Assembly (NCBI GenBank): GCA_000827495.1
Contig: KN817525.1
Location: forward strand, 118,505 to 182,504
Reading direction: 5' to 3'
DNA length: 64,000 bases
From: Hypholoma sublateritium FD-334 SS-4
Taxonomy: Eukaryota; Basidiomycota; Agaricomycetes; Agaricales; Strophariaceae
Positions 44,404 through 54,881 of this stretch are shown here, piece after piece; position 1 is the first letter of the stretch, and the number at the start of each line of letters is the position of its first letter. Position numbers and translations under genes: made by a program. The notes below the pieces were generated by a model. The model was not told the DNA's origin and did no database searches. It saw only the letters and a program-made list of their open reading frames with translations.

Positions 44404-47360
44404 TTACAGCAGCCCTACCCCAAGAGGGTCCGTATTATCGATTTTAGAGGCGTTCGGCGGCGACTGCGCCCTACTTCGTGCCATCGCCTGCGGTGAATTA
44501 CGTCCAAGAACGGATGGGGTTACCACCCGCGCTGCCGATGTCACAGGAATGGGAACGACTGTGGGATCCAGAGGAAGGGGGCTCATGGGCTCTATTGCTG
44601 ACGGGCGTGGAGGTGTCGCCACAGATGCAGTGGATTCAGCTTCTGACGGGACGCCCCAAGGGTTCTCGTCGAATATTGAAATGTGCTGCTGCGATGTGGG
44701 GCTGATCGACCACGGGTTCTCCGTAACAGGCGCTCGCTGATAAGATGTCGATGAGGGTGGGAGGGGCGACGTCGATCTTTCCTGGCCCCATGCACTGAGC
44801 ACATCCCGGCCCCGAAGCTCCGACGTCTTCGCCGCCGTCTCCTCGCCGCCTTGACCGATCCCAGTATTCATCAAGTCCTTCGCGACACCAGCGTACGCGT
44901 CCTGGACGACCGAAAACGCAGCGGACGCATTCGACGAGAGCTTCCCCCACACTGATTTGACACCGCCACCCGATAAGATGTCAGGCTGTTTGGCGCGCGA
45001 CCAGATGGGAGTATTTAGAAGACTCTGCGACGCTTGCGAATTCGGCGCTCTACCTGGAGCCCCGCCGCTTAGGGGCGTAGGCGTTCTACTGGGGGCCGCG
45101 CGTGACGAGGGGAGGTCCGGGAGGGAGGCTGATATATCTCGCAGTCCTGTGCCCAATCCCGGCGAGTGCGCGCGTACTGGCGCCGGCAGTACGCCCAGTG
45201 AGCCGGCAAGGCTGCTATCAGCCCACTTTCCACCTGATCCTGAACTTGGGGTAGCCTCTTGCGCGCTGATTTCTTGCACGACTGGATCATCGTCAGCATT
45301 ATCCAACGAGCCAACGTGCTCTGCATCGCGTATTTGCGGCGCAACAAACCTTCCGTTCATCTCCTCGTCTGTCCTTCCGTAGAGCTCGTGCCAAAATCGG
45401 ACGTCTTTTGGGTTGGGGAGGAGGACGCCCATGTCGGAGTCTGAGGTGCGTCTAGTGGGGTCGTCTAGCGTCGAGTGGTATGTCGCGTTTCGGTTCAGAG
45501 ACATTTCTGTCGGAGAATTGAAGAAGTCCCACACGCTAATGGTGCGCTCAGAAGGAGGCGGCCCACCGTCACCCACTCTGCGGTCTTTCTCACAATTAAA
45601 AAGGAATGTGCCGAACTGGCACGAGTAGAGGTGGTAATATAACTGTTGCAAGAAGCGCTCGTTGAACTCAAAACGATCGGGGAATTGGCGCTGAACTTGT
45701 CGAACTGCTTCCAAAAATTGATGAAACACCGGGCTCGTCTCTTTGATGTGGTGTTGCGAGGTAAATCGATTCTGCACAGAAGCTAAAAATGCCTGGGCAG
45801 CTTCGGCACCGCTTCCTGTGTCCGCTCCTCCCGTGGTAGACAAGAAGAATTTTTCCGAAGAAAGATGGCCACATCGATCAAGGAATTTATGGCCAAAGGA
45901 CAGCCAATCCTTCTCAATCAAGATTTCGAACCCACGAATGGTGCGATAGAAGGGATCCAGACATAGCTGAGACAGAGCAGAAAGCTGGGAGGTGCGGTCC
46001 CATCCGTCCGAGCAGTGGATGAGGACATGAGATGAATTGACATGGACGTTCTTCGCGATAATAACTGTTCCCTCGAGGATGGCGGAGATGTGACGCAGCC
46101 ACCCCGAGCGGCGCAGGGCTCCTTTGTCGAGTACAGCAAGGTCCGCTACTTGATCAGGCAAGCTCTGGTTGATGCTCGCGAGCAATTGATCTGCCTCTCT
46201 GAGCGCTTCGACAACCTTTGCCAGAGATTCCCGCATTGTGTGGATATGGTCGATCCCCAGATAAACTTTCTTCCCCTCTTTGTAATAATCCATGTTCTCG
46301 GTACCAGCGCCTTTAGCTGTATTCGCCACCGCGTTGACAGTGGGACGGGCATCAATGATGAGGTTTGTGGGGGTTGCACCGTATACATTTGCGTTGGATA
46401 CGCGAGATTCTGGTGACCAATGCGATTGAAATATTGCTTCAATCAACTTCTCATCTTGAACAGATCTGTTCTGGGTAATACCAACCATAGGTTGGCTTGA
46501 ACGAGTGATACTTCCCTGTAAGGAGGAGTCAGATTATTTCACGGGGTAGTAGACCCGTCCTTACGTAGTTCGCCCAATGAAGGTAGCTCAACACGGGTAT
46601 TCTGCATTTGCTGCGGTATTTGGATGCATATTGCAGTGTGGTATCACTGATCCTAGTGGGTACAACAATACGCGCAGGATACGTTGCACAGAACTAGTCG
46701 AAGTTTTAAGTTCAATGAATGCTCCGCGCGCGAAAATACATGAATCCTTACCGAGTAGTCTTTATTGAGATCCGTAAACCGCCATGCTTTCGAGCGTGTG
46801 CCGACGCCCATTCGGATGTATTCATCCCGCGGAGAATATAGCGACCAGCCGTCGTTCGTAGGAAACGGTGGAGAAGGATTGTAGAAAAATGCATACAGCT
46901 GCGAAACAGAGGCTGCACATCATTCAGCGCGCAGCAATTGATCAGCACGCGCCACCACCCACCGGACACCGTCAACTCCTTCACGCTCTCAAAGACGTCG
47001 CTCGCGTCCGACTCCCGCCTAAAGGTGAGCGAGAACGACTCAAACGTCCGCGTGTGGAAGTTGAGCTGCGCCTGGCCCTGCAGCGTCTGCGGCTGTCGGT
47101 TAACCAGCGAAATCAGCGGGTAGGGCATCTGCACTCCGTCTCAGCGGCGCTCGCGGGCAGCAGTCAGACCACTAACCCACATTTCCTTCTCTCCGGCGTC
47201 ATCGTATCGGAAGATGATGTGGTGGGCAGTGAGGTGGACGGTGCCCGTCGATATCGTGCCACCCTTCGCGAACTGCACCTGCTCCACCTGCGAGGCGTCG
47301 ATTAATGGATAGCCGCGATTGTGCGGATGCGCCCACCTTGGAGACTCGGATGGCGTCCAT
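44404..47360 (-). CDS. Myotubularin-family phosphoinositide 3-phosphatase (Ymr1-like)
   Basis: Removes the 3-phosphate from PI3P, and in animals also from PI(3,5)P2, on endosomal and vacuolar membranes. Roughly 880 residues. N-terminal PH-GRAM domain: VEQVQFAKGGTISTGTVHLT with AHHIIFRYDDAGEKEMW, then LISLVNRQPQTLQGQAQLNF. Phosphatase domain: DGWSLYSPRDEYIRMGV, YPARIVVPTRISDTTLQYA, IPVLSYLHW and the active loop HVLIHCSDGWDRTSQLSALS, a complete CX5R with catalytic Cys and Arg. RTIRGFEILIEKDWLSFGHK follows, then DRFEFNERFLQQLYYHLYSC. A ~280-residue disordered tail is rich in Ser and Pro. A 49-nt intron after the eighth codon separates the start MDAIRVSK from VEQVQ. Probably the only active myotubularin, as in yeast, but that needs the whole genome. 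Confidence 0.9.
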
Positions 47361-47732
47361 GGTATCAAGGTGGTGCACAAAAGAGACAAAACGGGTAGCC
47401 TTGATAGTCCACAAACGTGCGGTTCAAGCCAACCTGCAGCCTGCCACCGCGCCGGCGTACGCGCATGCCAGGCATGCCTTTGTGCTTGTTTATCTAATCG
47501 CGTTCCATCATTGCCAGCTTTTATGTAAATATAGAATTTCAACTCTCATCGCCTGGAAACCACACAAAATGCAACAGTTTTCACCTTTTCTTACTTACAA
47601 ACACGCAGACAATTGAAATGAAAATGAAACCAGCATGAAACCAACATGGTATTCGGAAAAAGGGTGTATTAAGTATGCGTCCTACACACTATTTTAGCTT
47701 AAAGAATGCAATACCCCCAACGTTCAAAAAAA
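47361..47732. other. Intergenic region between the myotubularin and cupredoxin genes
   Basis: 372 nt; myotubularin promoter and cupredoxin 3' flank. Nothing recognised. Confidence 0.4.
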
Positions 47733-48633
47733 TCACAGAACAAGGCCAATGACGAGAGCCGCGAGGGTCATAGCACCGGCGGCACTGCCGCCGAGCTTCA
47801 GTGCGCCGCTCGCTGGCGCGGAAGTGGTCGCCGCGGGAGTGGTCGCGGTGCTCGACGCAGTTCCAGAGGTAGCACTGGTGCCGGCGGTTGTGCTACTGGA
47901 GAGGGTAGCATTGGCGGTCGCCTGCAGCACTGTGAGTATAGGTAGTACCCACATATAAGCACTGAATGCTTACCTGGAACGTACTGAAGTTCTTCGCTGT
48001 GGTGGGATTAAGCGCGAACACCATTCCGCTCCCGCAGTGGCTGAAGGAAATGGTAAGATATCATTCCCTTGCGCCGCCACAGCGTGCTGAATTTAAACAG
48101 GGCTCACCTGACGGGCGATGTCTGCGCGCAGAAGAACCACAGAGGGGCCGTTGCATTCGTGATGTTAAATGAGAACTGAGGAAGAGAGGTGGCGCCGGCT
48201 GCGACGGGCTGGAAGCCAGAGTTGGCCCCCCCAGCCAGTGGAGTGCATGGTGCAGCAAACGACGACTGGGTCACCGACTGAATAAAAGGATCAGACGCCG
48301 TGTAAGTGAGTTGATTTTGCGGTAGAAATTGGATCTGCTTACGTGGTTCTTGCCTTGGCTGGATGTCGGCGTAGACGTCAACAAATGCAATAAACACATC
48401 CGAAAGTATCACTCACAATTGGAAAGAGACTGTGTCACCAACGACGGCGCCATCGACCTCCGACGGGGAGAACACCAACTAATAGAGGGTGTAAGTCTCC
48501 AAGACAACGTACAGGAATACTTATGCAATAGATTTACCTGGCCACCAGCGCCAACTTGCACCACATGATCGGCAGCTTGGACGGAGACAACGGAAAGGAG
48601 AGTAGCAGCAGCAGCAGCAACGGAGAAACGCAT
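47733..48633 (-). CDS. Secreted cupredoxin-like, serine-rich, probably GPI-anchored protein
   Basis: Small blue-copper-fold protein of the cell surface. Signal peptide MRFSVAAAAATLLSVVSVQA, then DHVVQVGAGGQ and a cupredoxin domain: LVFSPSEVDGAVVGDTVSF, NHSVTQSSFAAPCTPLAGG, FSFNITNATAPLWFFCAQTS and HCGSGMVFALNP. Candidate type-1 copper ligands are the His of NHSV, the Cys of FFC, the His of HCG and the Met of SGM. The following ~60 residues are Ser/Thr/Ala-rich (heavily O-glycosylated in relatives). The protein ends in a hydrophobic helix, GGSAAGAMTLAALVIGLVL, a GPI-attachment-type tail. Four or five exons, about 205 residues. Related to the extracellular serine-rich proteins common in Agaricomycetes; the electron partner is not known. 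Confidence 0.85.
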
Positions 48634-49847
48634 ATTGACAAAGGGCTTTTCGTGTGGCGTAGGAGGACTAGTAAGGGAAGAGCTTGGCCAAAGCAAGTCT
48701 GTATTAACGAAGCTGCAGAAAGAGAAAAGAAAAGGTATGTTGAATGGGCGGCGGAAATAGCTGGCAATTTAAACACTCACAAGTGGAAGAGGGAGAGAAA
48801 GAATGATGAAGTAGAAACAGGAGGGGGCCTTCACCTTATGTACGTCTGGCAGGCGCCGACTGGCAGAAGTAGATATTCCTATAACAACGAGATCTCCGTA
48901 TTTTTAGAATGAGCCTGTTCTGTGCTGGAATGCGGAAACGATGTGAAAGTTTCTTAAATTATCACGTACAGCGATAAGTATTTTTATCGCAGAACCCCAT
49001 TCTGAAAGCGCCCCAAAAGCTTGTCTTCATTGGAGAGACAAGGGAACCGAGGATGCCAGAAATCAGTCGCTTGAAGTGATATTCTATGAACTTGGGGAAG
49101 ACAGATAAGTATGCGCAGGACCCAGGTTGCCGGCAGAAATCCAGAAAACGCTCTCGGGCATTTCGTCGGAGTATACATGCGGTGGCTGTCGATGTCTCCT
49201 GGATTCATTGATGTGATTGGGGATCGCAACAAGAGGTAATTGCGAGCTCGTACACAATGGATGAAAGACTATGAAAGACCAATCGTAGCGATTAGACAGA
49301 AATAGAACCGATGGGAGCGTCCATTCAGAGCCATTCAGCCTATTCAATGGCATTCATCAAGTTCTTTCAACAAACCTTGTTGTTATCATCCACAACTCCA
49401 TGTTGAGATGGTTGAAACTTTGAAGCTTGATCGATTGATCATTGGTGGACTTAGAAAGAATCTTCTGAAGCACGGCCTGATGGCAATGTAAACATATAGA
49501 GATGTGCCAGTAAGATTTCTGTCTGATTGATCAAAATTTCTCCTATCCAAAGCGCTAACGAATATAAGGCAAAGGTGTACAAGGCGATGAGCACGCAGGA
49601 AGAGGGCCATGGGCGCAAGAAGCTGAAGCGCTGATGGCCGGAGAAGAAGAGTAATACGGACCGGGAACTCCCGGACAATCCGCTCACGCATTGCAGTGCG
49701 ATGACAAAGTTTATTGCTCTTCATCAACTCTTCATATTAGTACCCTTCTATTCCTTTTTACACAGGTAAGTACGTTTATGGGCTATACACCTTATTGATT
49801 TACAGTCAACTAAAATTGTGGAGGAAATCTTACAGCGTCGGTCTAAA
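48634..49847. other. Divergent intergenic region, nothing recognised
   Basis: 1.2 kb between the cupredoxin and thioredoxin start codons. Several frames of 80-120 codons exist (49386-49727 is the longest, minus strand, hydrophobic) but none has a domain, and none combines with neighbours through good splice sites. Confidence 0.45.
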
Positions 49848-50485
49848 ATGTCGCTCAGCACTGCAATTCGGTACATGACATCAAACGCGCCTCGTATAAT
49901 ACGAGGCAGTGCGCACCGCGCCTTTCACACCTCCCCGGCGCGTGCTATTGTGTACCCAAACGCAGATCAAAAGGTGGTTCAGCATTGCGTGTCATATACC
50001 CCGCGGATCTATCGATTGAAAGGTCCTCGACATGATTGCATAGACATTCATAACAGTAACAAGCGCTAAGGACCGCGTCACCGTCGTCGATTTCTATGCA
50101 GAGTACGCATCGCATTGGCTTATCTAGCGGAAGCTCTGCAGTCCCTTATTCTCTGAATTCGTCGCCGCAGCTGGTGTGGGCCATGCCACCAGCTGGCGCC
50201 TGTCATCCAGGATCTGACTAACGAGCCGCACAAATCCGGCTCGGGCCTCCCGCTCGACCTTGTCAAAATCGACAGCGACAGCAACGACGGCCAGGCTTTG
50301 GGAATGCAATACAAGGTCAGCCGGGCAGATCATGCGCTACCCCAGCCCGCACGGTGTCTGATAGTTTACATGCCTAGGTCCGCGCATTGCCCACCGTCAT
50401 AGCATTCCGTGACGGGACCCCGATAGGGCAATTTGTGGGAGCCAAAAACGAGGCTGGCGTCAAAGAGTTCCTCAATCAGCTCTAG
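49848..50485 (+). CDS. Mitochondrial thioredoxin, 4 exons
   Basis: Disulfide reductase of the thioredoxin fold. Four exons join to about 145 residues. Residues 1-~35 (MSLSTAIRYMTSNAPRIIRG, then FHTSPAR) are a basic, acid-free presequence of mitochondrial type. The mature domain reads TFITVTSAKDRVTVVDFYAD, then the intact active site WCGPCHQLAPVIQDL, DLVKIDSDSNDGQALGMQYK, VRALPTVIAFRDG (cis-Pro) and ends VGAKNEAGVKEFLNQL. The second intron (donor gtacgc, acceptor gccgcag, ~65 nt) lies exactly before WCGPC; read without splicing it shows stops and looks like a broken gene. The third is between QYK and VRAL. It would take electrons from a mitochondrial thioredoxin reductase and serve peroxiredoxins, as yeast Trx3 does. 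Confidence 0.9.
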
Positions 50486-51029
50486 CAGGCTCTAGCCTGC
50501 ACTTACATATGCGATTTTATAACTTGACATAATGCCCTCCTCCACTGGCTGGAAACTTCCAGGAAGCACATGGCCGTAATTCGAAGCCTGAGGAAGTATT
50601 ATACTTCTCCCGTGCAAATGAACCCGACCCTGCACTGGAAAAATATGCATGATAGCTTGCGAGATTTTTTTAATCTGGGGCCATAAATAAGGACATGAAG
50701 TACAGCTACAGAAGCTAACAGAAAACAAGAGAGCGCCGTCCAGACCCTGCGTCGTGGCACCACCTGAGGAATGAATAGGTGCGAATAGAAATAGAGAGAT
50801 AAAGAGGTAAAACCGAGGTAAGTTTAAAGAGAACAGAGAAATCACGGGCATCCGGCAAGAAAGCAAAGTGCGACTGGTAGTGTACAGGTGCTGCAATGGG
50901 TACGCGGGGGTAGCAAAGGGAGGCGCCGACTCGGGGGGCGTCTACATGTCCGTTCCGAGGTATAAGGGACTCCTTGCGAGGATGGGAGGGTGTCCGGTGG
51001 CAAGGAGGGTGATATATACTGCGAGACGG
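50486..51029. other. Convergent intergenic region
   Basis: 544 nt between the 3' ends of the thioredoxin gene and the first G-gamma gene. Nothing recognised beyond UTR-like sequence. Confidence 0.4.
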
Positions 51030-51407
51030 TCACTGCACCGTGCAGCATTTTCCTGTCGTTTGCTGCCCGTACGGATCCTCCGCTCGGCCGACAGGCCCCC
51101 ACACAGAAGGCACCTAGAAGCGCGGAAGCGCACGTCAGCACGCAGGCACACGCCACCAGTCCAAACAGGGTGACGCACTAGGTGGTCCTTGGTTGTTTTG
51201 CAGTATCGGATGAGACTGGAGGCGGATGGGCGCTGAATCAGCCGCGCGGGCGGGCGTGGAAGACACGGTGAAGACGTACCTGGCGCTGGCCTCGCTAACT
51301 CTGACTCGTGGCCGTGCAAGATCCTCTCGTAGACGCTGGTTGTGTTCTATCAGACGTCTGAGCTTCAGCTCTGACATAGACTGGCGGCCGCCCGTTCGAG
51401 AGCTCAT
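51030..51407 (-). CDS. Heterotrimeric G-protein gamma subunit, copy 1 (CAAX box CTVQ)
   Basis: Pairs with the WD40 G-beta subunit and, lipid-anchored, tethers the dimer to the plasma membrane in pheromone and nutrient signalling. Three exons: 51280-51407, 51179-51215, 51030-51113; 82 residues. The N-terminal helix is [20 protein letters not shown], then [33 protein letters not shown] and EDPYG. It ends GKCCTVQ: the CAAX box CTVQ for prenylation, with a neighbouring Cys for a second lipid. This is the normal fungal G-gamma layout. The start MSSRTGGRQ is continuous with the domain, without the intron that copy 2 has at this point. About 0.8 kb upstream lies a second copy in the same orientation. 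Confidence 0.9.
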
Positions 51408-52213
51408 GTTGGGTTTTTGGTGGTATTACTGCCCATGGGAACGCACGGTCAGCAGAGCTGATGTGTAATGTGATGCCAGGCGCACTCACAGTATTGAGGG
51501 GTGACTTCTGAATGGAAGAATGGCCTTGCGTCAGGAGAGGCGGTAGTTGCTTGGTATTGAGCTGGTTGTGCGTAGAGAAACTGGCGTGCTTGGTGGTGGT
51601 GGTGGTGGTTATAATCGGATGCTGATTATTCTGCGGCTGTACCTGGTCGCCCACGGCGTTGTGCCATGTGAACCCCCTTCCGAAACCGGAATAATCCATC
51701 AGACCACTGCATATCTCATCAGACAGGCAAATAAACGGGCAAATGAAAATCCTCGTGCTTGCAATAAATACAGCAAATACGTATGCGACTTCTACCATTA
51801 GGATAACCAAGGAGTAGTGTAAGTAGCTGAAAATAATAATAATGCAACTGGGATAGAAATGTTGTGTGCATTGCCAACCCACGATGTCGATGAACATTGA
51901 TAGCATACAAGCTCAAATCAGCCATCAAGCGGCGGTGCTTTGGCGACGTCGGACGAAAGTGTCCAAATTGTGTATGTAGAAGCCACGAAGACGAGCAAAT
52001 TGAAGGAGTGTGGGGTTGAAAACTTGGGTATCAAAACAGAAAACAATGCATATGTCGCATTCGGGCAGGACGTTCTTGAGTGATATCCAGAGCATGACAA
52101 GCTAACGACACGCCCTATCCAATATGGTTTCTAGGTTGGATATGGAGGGGAGCATCCTATGATTTCACCACGAATGGGGCTGTGTTGAAAACCAACAGCA
52201 CGACACCGCACTA
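51408..52213. other. Spacer between the two G-gamma genes
   Basis: 806 nt, containing the promoter of copy 1. It includes a (ggt)n-like run near 51594-51608. A minus-strand frame of 203 codons (51295-51906) overlaps copy 1 out of frame and has no domain. Confidence 0.45.
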
Positions 52214-52662
52214 TTACATGACCACACAGTTGCATCCTTGTGCTGGAGGCGCGTATGGGTCCTCGCCTTTTGTCACCGGCCCCCAAACAGAGGGAATCTA
52301 TGGAAAAAGGAGACACGAGTAAATACACGCGTTACGGCCACGGGAGGCGTCAGGGGCTGAACACGAGCCGGACGTGACATACCAAATGGTCTTTGGTGGT
52401 TTTGCAGTACCGAATGAGACTGCAGGACGCGATTAATCATCGAGTAATTAGGCGAGGGGGGCAAGAGAGGGCACACACCTCGCACTGGCCTCGCTGACAC
52501 GCACTCTGGGCCGCGTCAAGTCCTCTCGCAACCGCTGATTATGCTCCGTCAATCTCCGGAGCTTCAGCTCAGACATGGATTGCTGTCAAAAATACGTTAG
52601 CCCAGCGACAAAGGATATCCATTTGAGTTGAATGAGCTGACTTTGTGCGGACGGTTGTTCAT
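52214..52662 (-). CDS. Heterotrimeric G-protein gamma subunit, copy 2 (CAAX box CVVM)
   Basis: Paralogue of the downstream gene. Four exons: 52642-52662, 52479-52582, 52383-52419, 52214-52297; 81 residues. The sequence runs [40 protein letters not shown] and [14 protein letters not shown], then [20 protein letters not shown] and GCNCVVM. The last four residues CVVM form the CAAX box, and Cys-3 upstream of it may be palmitoylated. Two introns sit at the same codons as in copy 1. The first, between HK and QSMSEL, is absent from copy 1. Differences from copy 1 concentrate at the N-terminus and in the last 20 residues, the parts that set membrane anchoring; the G-beta-binding middle is nearly the same. 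Confidence 0.9.
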
Positions 52663-52941
52663 GGTGGCCGAGGTGAGTTAGCCGCGGGAGGAGGAAAGAG
52701 TGCAGACACTGGCCACGGTGCGGATACCGAGGAGTGGGCGGGAGGGAGTAAAGGAGAGACTGGAGAAGAGAAGGTCGGCGACCACGTCCGAGTCGGATGG
52801 TTGTGTCCAGGTCGAATTCCGCCCAGAGCTTCAACCAGCGGAGTTTGAATGCCCTTGTCCACTGCCATCATGAGCCCATATCCCTCGCCCCGCCGCAGGC
52901 ACCGGCAACCCAGGCTCCATTATCCCAGTAAAGCCCCCATT

Positions 52942-53910
52942 ATGTCTTGTAAGCCGTTCTGACACGTCCCGATGACCACCGCGCAGCCCCCTATAGCAGG
53001 AAACCGCCTCCGTCGCGTGCTCAGCCAAAATTCGCACAATCTCCTAGAGCATACTATGCGCGTTCGCATGCAAAAATAGCCTTCGATGACAAGTTTGATA
53101 TCAGCTCAAGATACGACTTTTCGAAAGACGCGACTTGCGTGGAAAACGACTCTGACGACGACCAAAATGACCTTGAGATGGAAGACTCGACGTTTCACTG
53201 GGAAGAGGAGGCGACACTTTTCTCAGAGCTCATGGGCGACGGGTAAATGCTTCTATGTACTCTTTCTCGGCATTCTCAGACCCTCCAAGAATGCATCAGG
53301 AAGAGGAACATCGGCTGGACGATGCGATTGAATCCCTGCAGGCCGCTTTCGTTGAACAAGGGACGCAGTCGAAAAAGCAAATCGCAGAAATACTGGTTGG
53401 GACCCACAAGCACATCAGGAGTATGATCAACCTGATGGACGATAACGTCGATCCCTATTATGGGAACGGCATTAGTCTTGTTAAAAAGGGCGCAACAGGC
53501 ATCGAAAGGACGACCTACGCAAGAGAGATCGAAATCAAAGAAATCTATGATGCAACACAAGTATGGTATAAATATATGCGCTTGGCGAATCGCACTGACC
53601 ACAGAAATAGCGGAAGATTGAAATGATCTTTGATGAACTCAAAGCAGAATATGACGTTCGTGATAGATTGTGGGCAAAATTGGAGGCCTCAATCAACGAG
53701 ATAGGTGTGTGTTAGTATATGCGTTTTAGTGACGATTTCGTGATACACTGGATTGTAGCCAACCCGTTGCTGGAGTCTGTAAAAGACACTCCAGCTCAGG
53801 TCGAACGCACTATCGCGAAACTCGAGAAGCAGCTTGAAGTACAGTCCGCGAGCAGCAAAGCTCAAAACTCGACAAATAAAATATTGCAAGAACTTCTCAA
53901 GGGCTCCTAG
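52942..53910 (+). CDS. Coiled-coil protein of unknown function
   Basis: Not recognised. Five or so exons join to about 265 residues. The first exon is tiny (ATGTCTT, then a 38-nt intron), giving MSSPYSRKPPPSRAQPKFAQ at the N-terminus. An acidic stretch follows (NDSDDDQNDLEMEDSTFHWE, EEEATLFSELMGDG). The rest is almost wholly helical with heptads: HRLDDAIESLQAAFVEQGTQ, KKQIAEILVGTHKHIRSMIN, YAREIEIKEIYDATQKKIEM, DELKAEYDVRDRLWAKLE and, at the end, AQVERTIAKLEKQLEVQ. No signal peptide or membrane helix. It diverges from G-gamma copy 2 with only 279 nt between start codons, so a promoter may be shared. The splicing model rests on keeping the frame and on consensus splice sites; the tiny first exon is the weakest part. 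Confidence 0.6.
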
Positions 53911-54881
53911 TTTGCTGCTCGTTTCTTGTCCTAAACTCTGGGCGCTTTCTGTATCTGTATCTGGCTTGGGACTCGCTATGTTTTCGCTGCTGTTCTCTTG
54001 CTTCTCGATTAACGCTTAGTGTAATCTCTTCAGCGTACTGCGTATCCTCTGGCTGCTTTGCTGCTCTGCTCATATCATTGATTCACTTCCGTCTCGATAA
54101 ACATTCCAAACTTCCGGCGTGCTGTGGATATTCCGCTCTGCTCATCGGCCATTCCAGTTTCGAGTATATACTACATATGTCGTGACTCGCCACCTCATCA
54201 AAATGGATCGATCCATACAAGTAAATTGCTTGTGGGCGTTACTTATCCTTAGTTTGCAATTGCCGGAGCCATCAGTATGCACTCCATTGCCCTTCCCATT
54301 TCTCGGTTTCATTTTATGGGACGCGTATAAGGGTTCAGGTGCTCAGCAACAAGTCTGAGGTATGACAATGACTTATTCGTACCCTCGGATTCATTGTTAA
54401 GTTTCACCTGCGATAATATTCGGGAGCCGACGTCGCGCCCACAACTTCCGGCTGCAATTCCCTATTTGGAAATGTTAACCGCTTTTGGAACTTTGATGGA
54501 TGGAACACCTGAACGAATTACAACAATATCAAGCACGAACACAGCTTCTCGTACCTCGGATGATTACACCGTCTGCTATACCGCTGCCTCTTAGGAGGCC
54601 ACTCTTCTTTGATACACGGAAGGCACGACGGTCGAGTGTGTACTACGGTAGGTCCGTGGGTGAGAAATATCTATCATTTGCCCGCCAATCACAGCCTTGG
54701 TGATCCTGAACTGCGCACATTTGGTGCCGCCGTGGCTGGGCAATGTCCATATTCTTCGGGCGTCCCCATCGAGGTACAGATCTTCCGCAGGCGTAGCATT
54801 GTTACGATTGAACTACTATCTGACCAGGGAACATCATTCAACTTCAGCACCTCGCGCGACCACCGAAATGGCTGCACGACA
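53911..54881. other. Convergent intergenic region, nothing recognised
   Basis: 971 nt between the coiled-coil gene and the 3' end of the membrane-protein gene. Plus-strand frames at 54119-54358 and 54609-55004 have no domain; the second overlaps the membrane-protein gene antisense. Confidence 0.45.

Noticed and set aside
50041..50485. Thioredoxin-like sequence with in-frame stops and a lost CxxC, at first sight a pseudogene
   Set aside because: A GT...AG intron just before WCGPC removes the stops and restores the full thioredoxin domain. The gene is intact.
51295..51906. 203-codon minus-strand frame overlapping G-gamma copy 1
   Set aside because: Out of frame with the well-supported G-gamma exons and without any recognisable domain.
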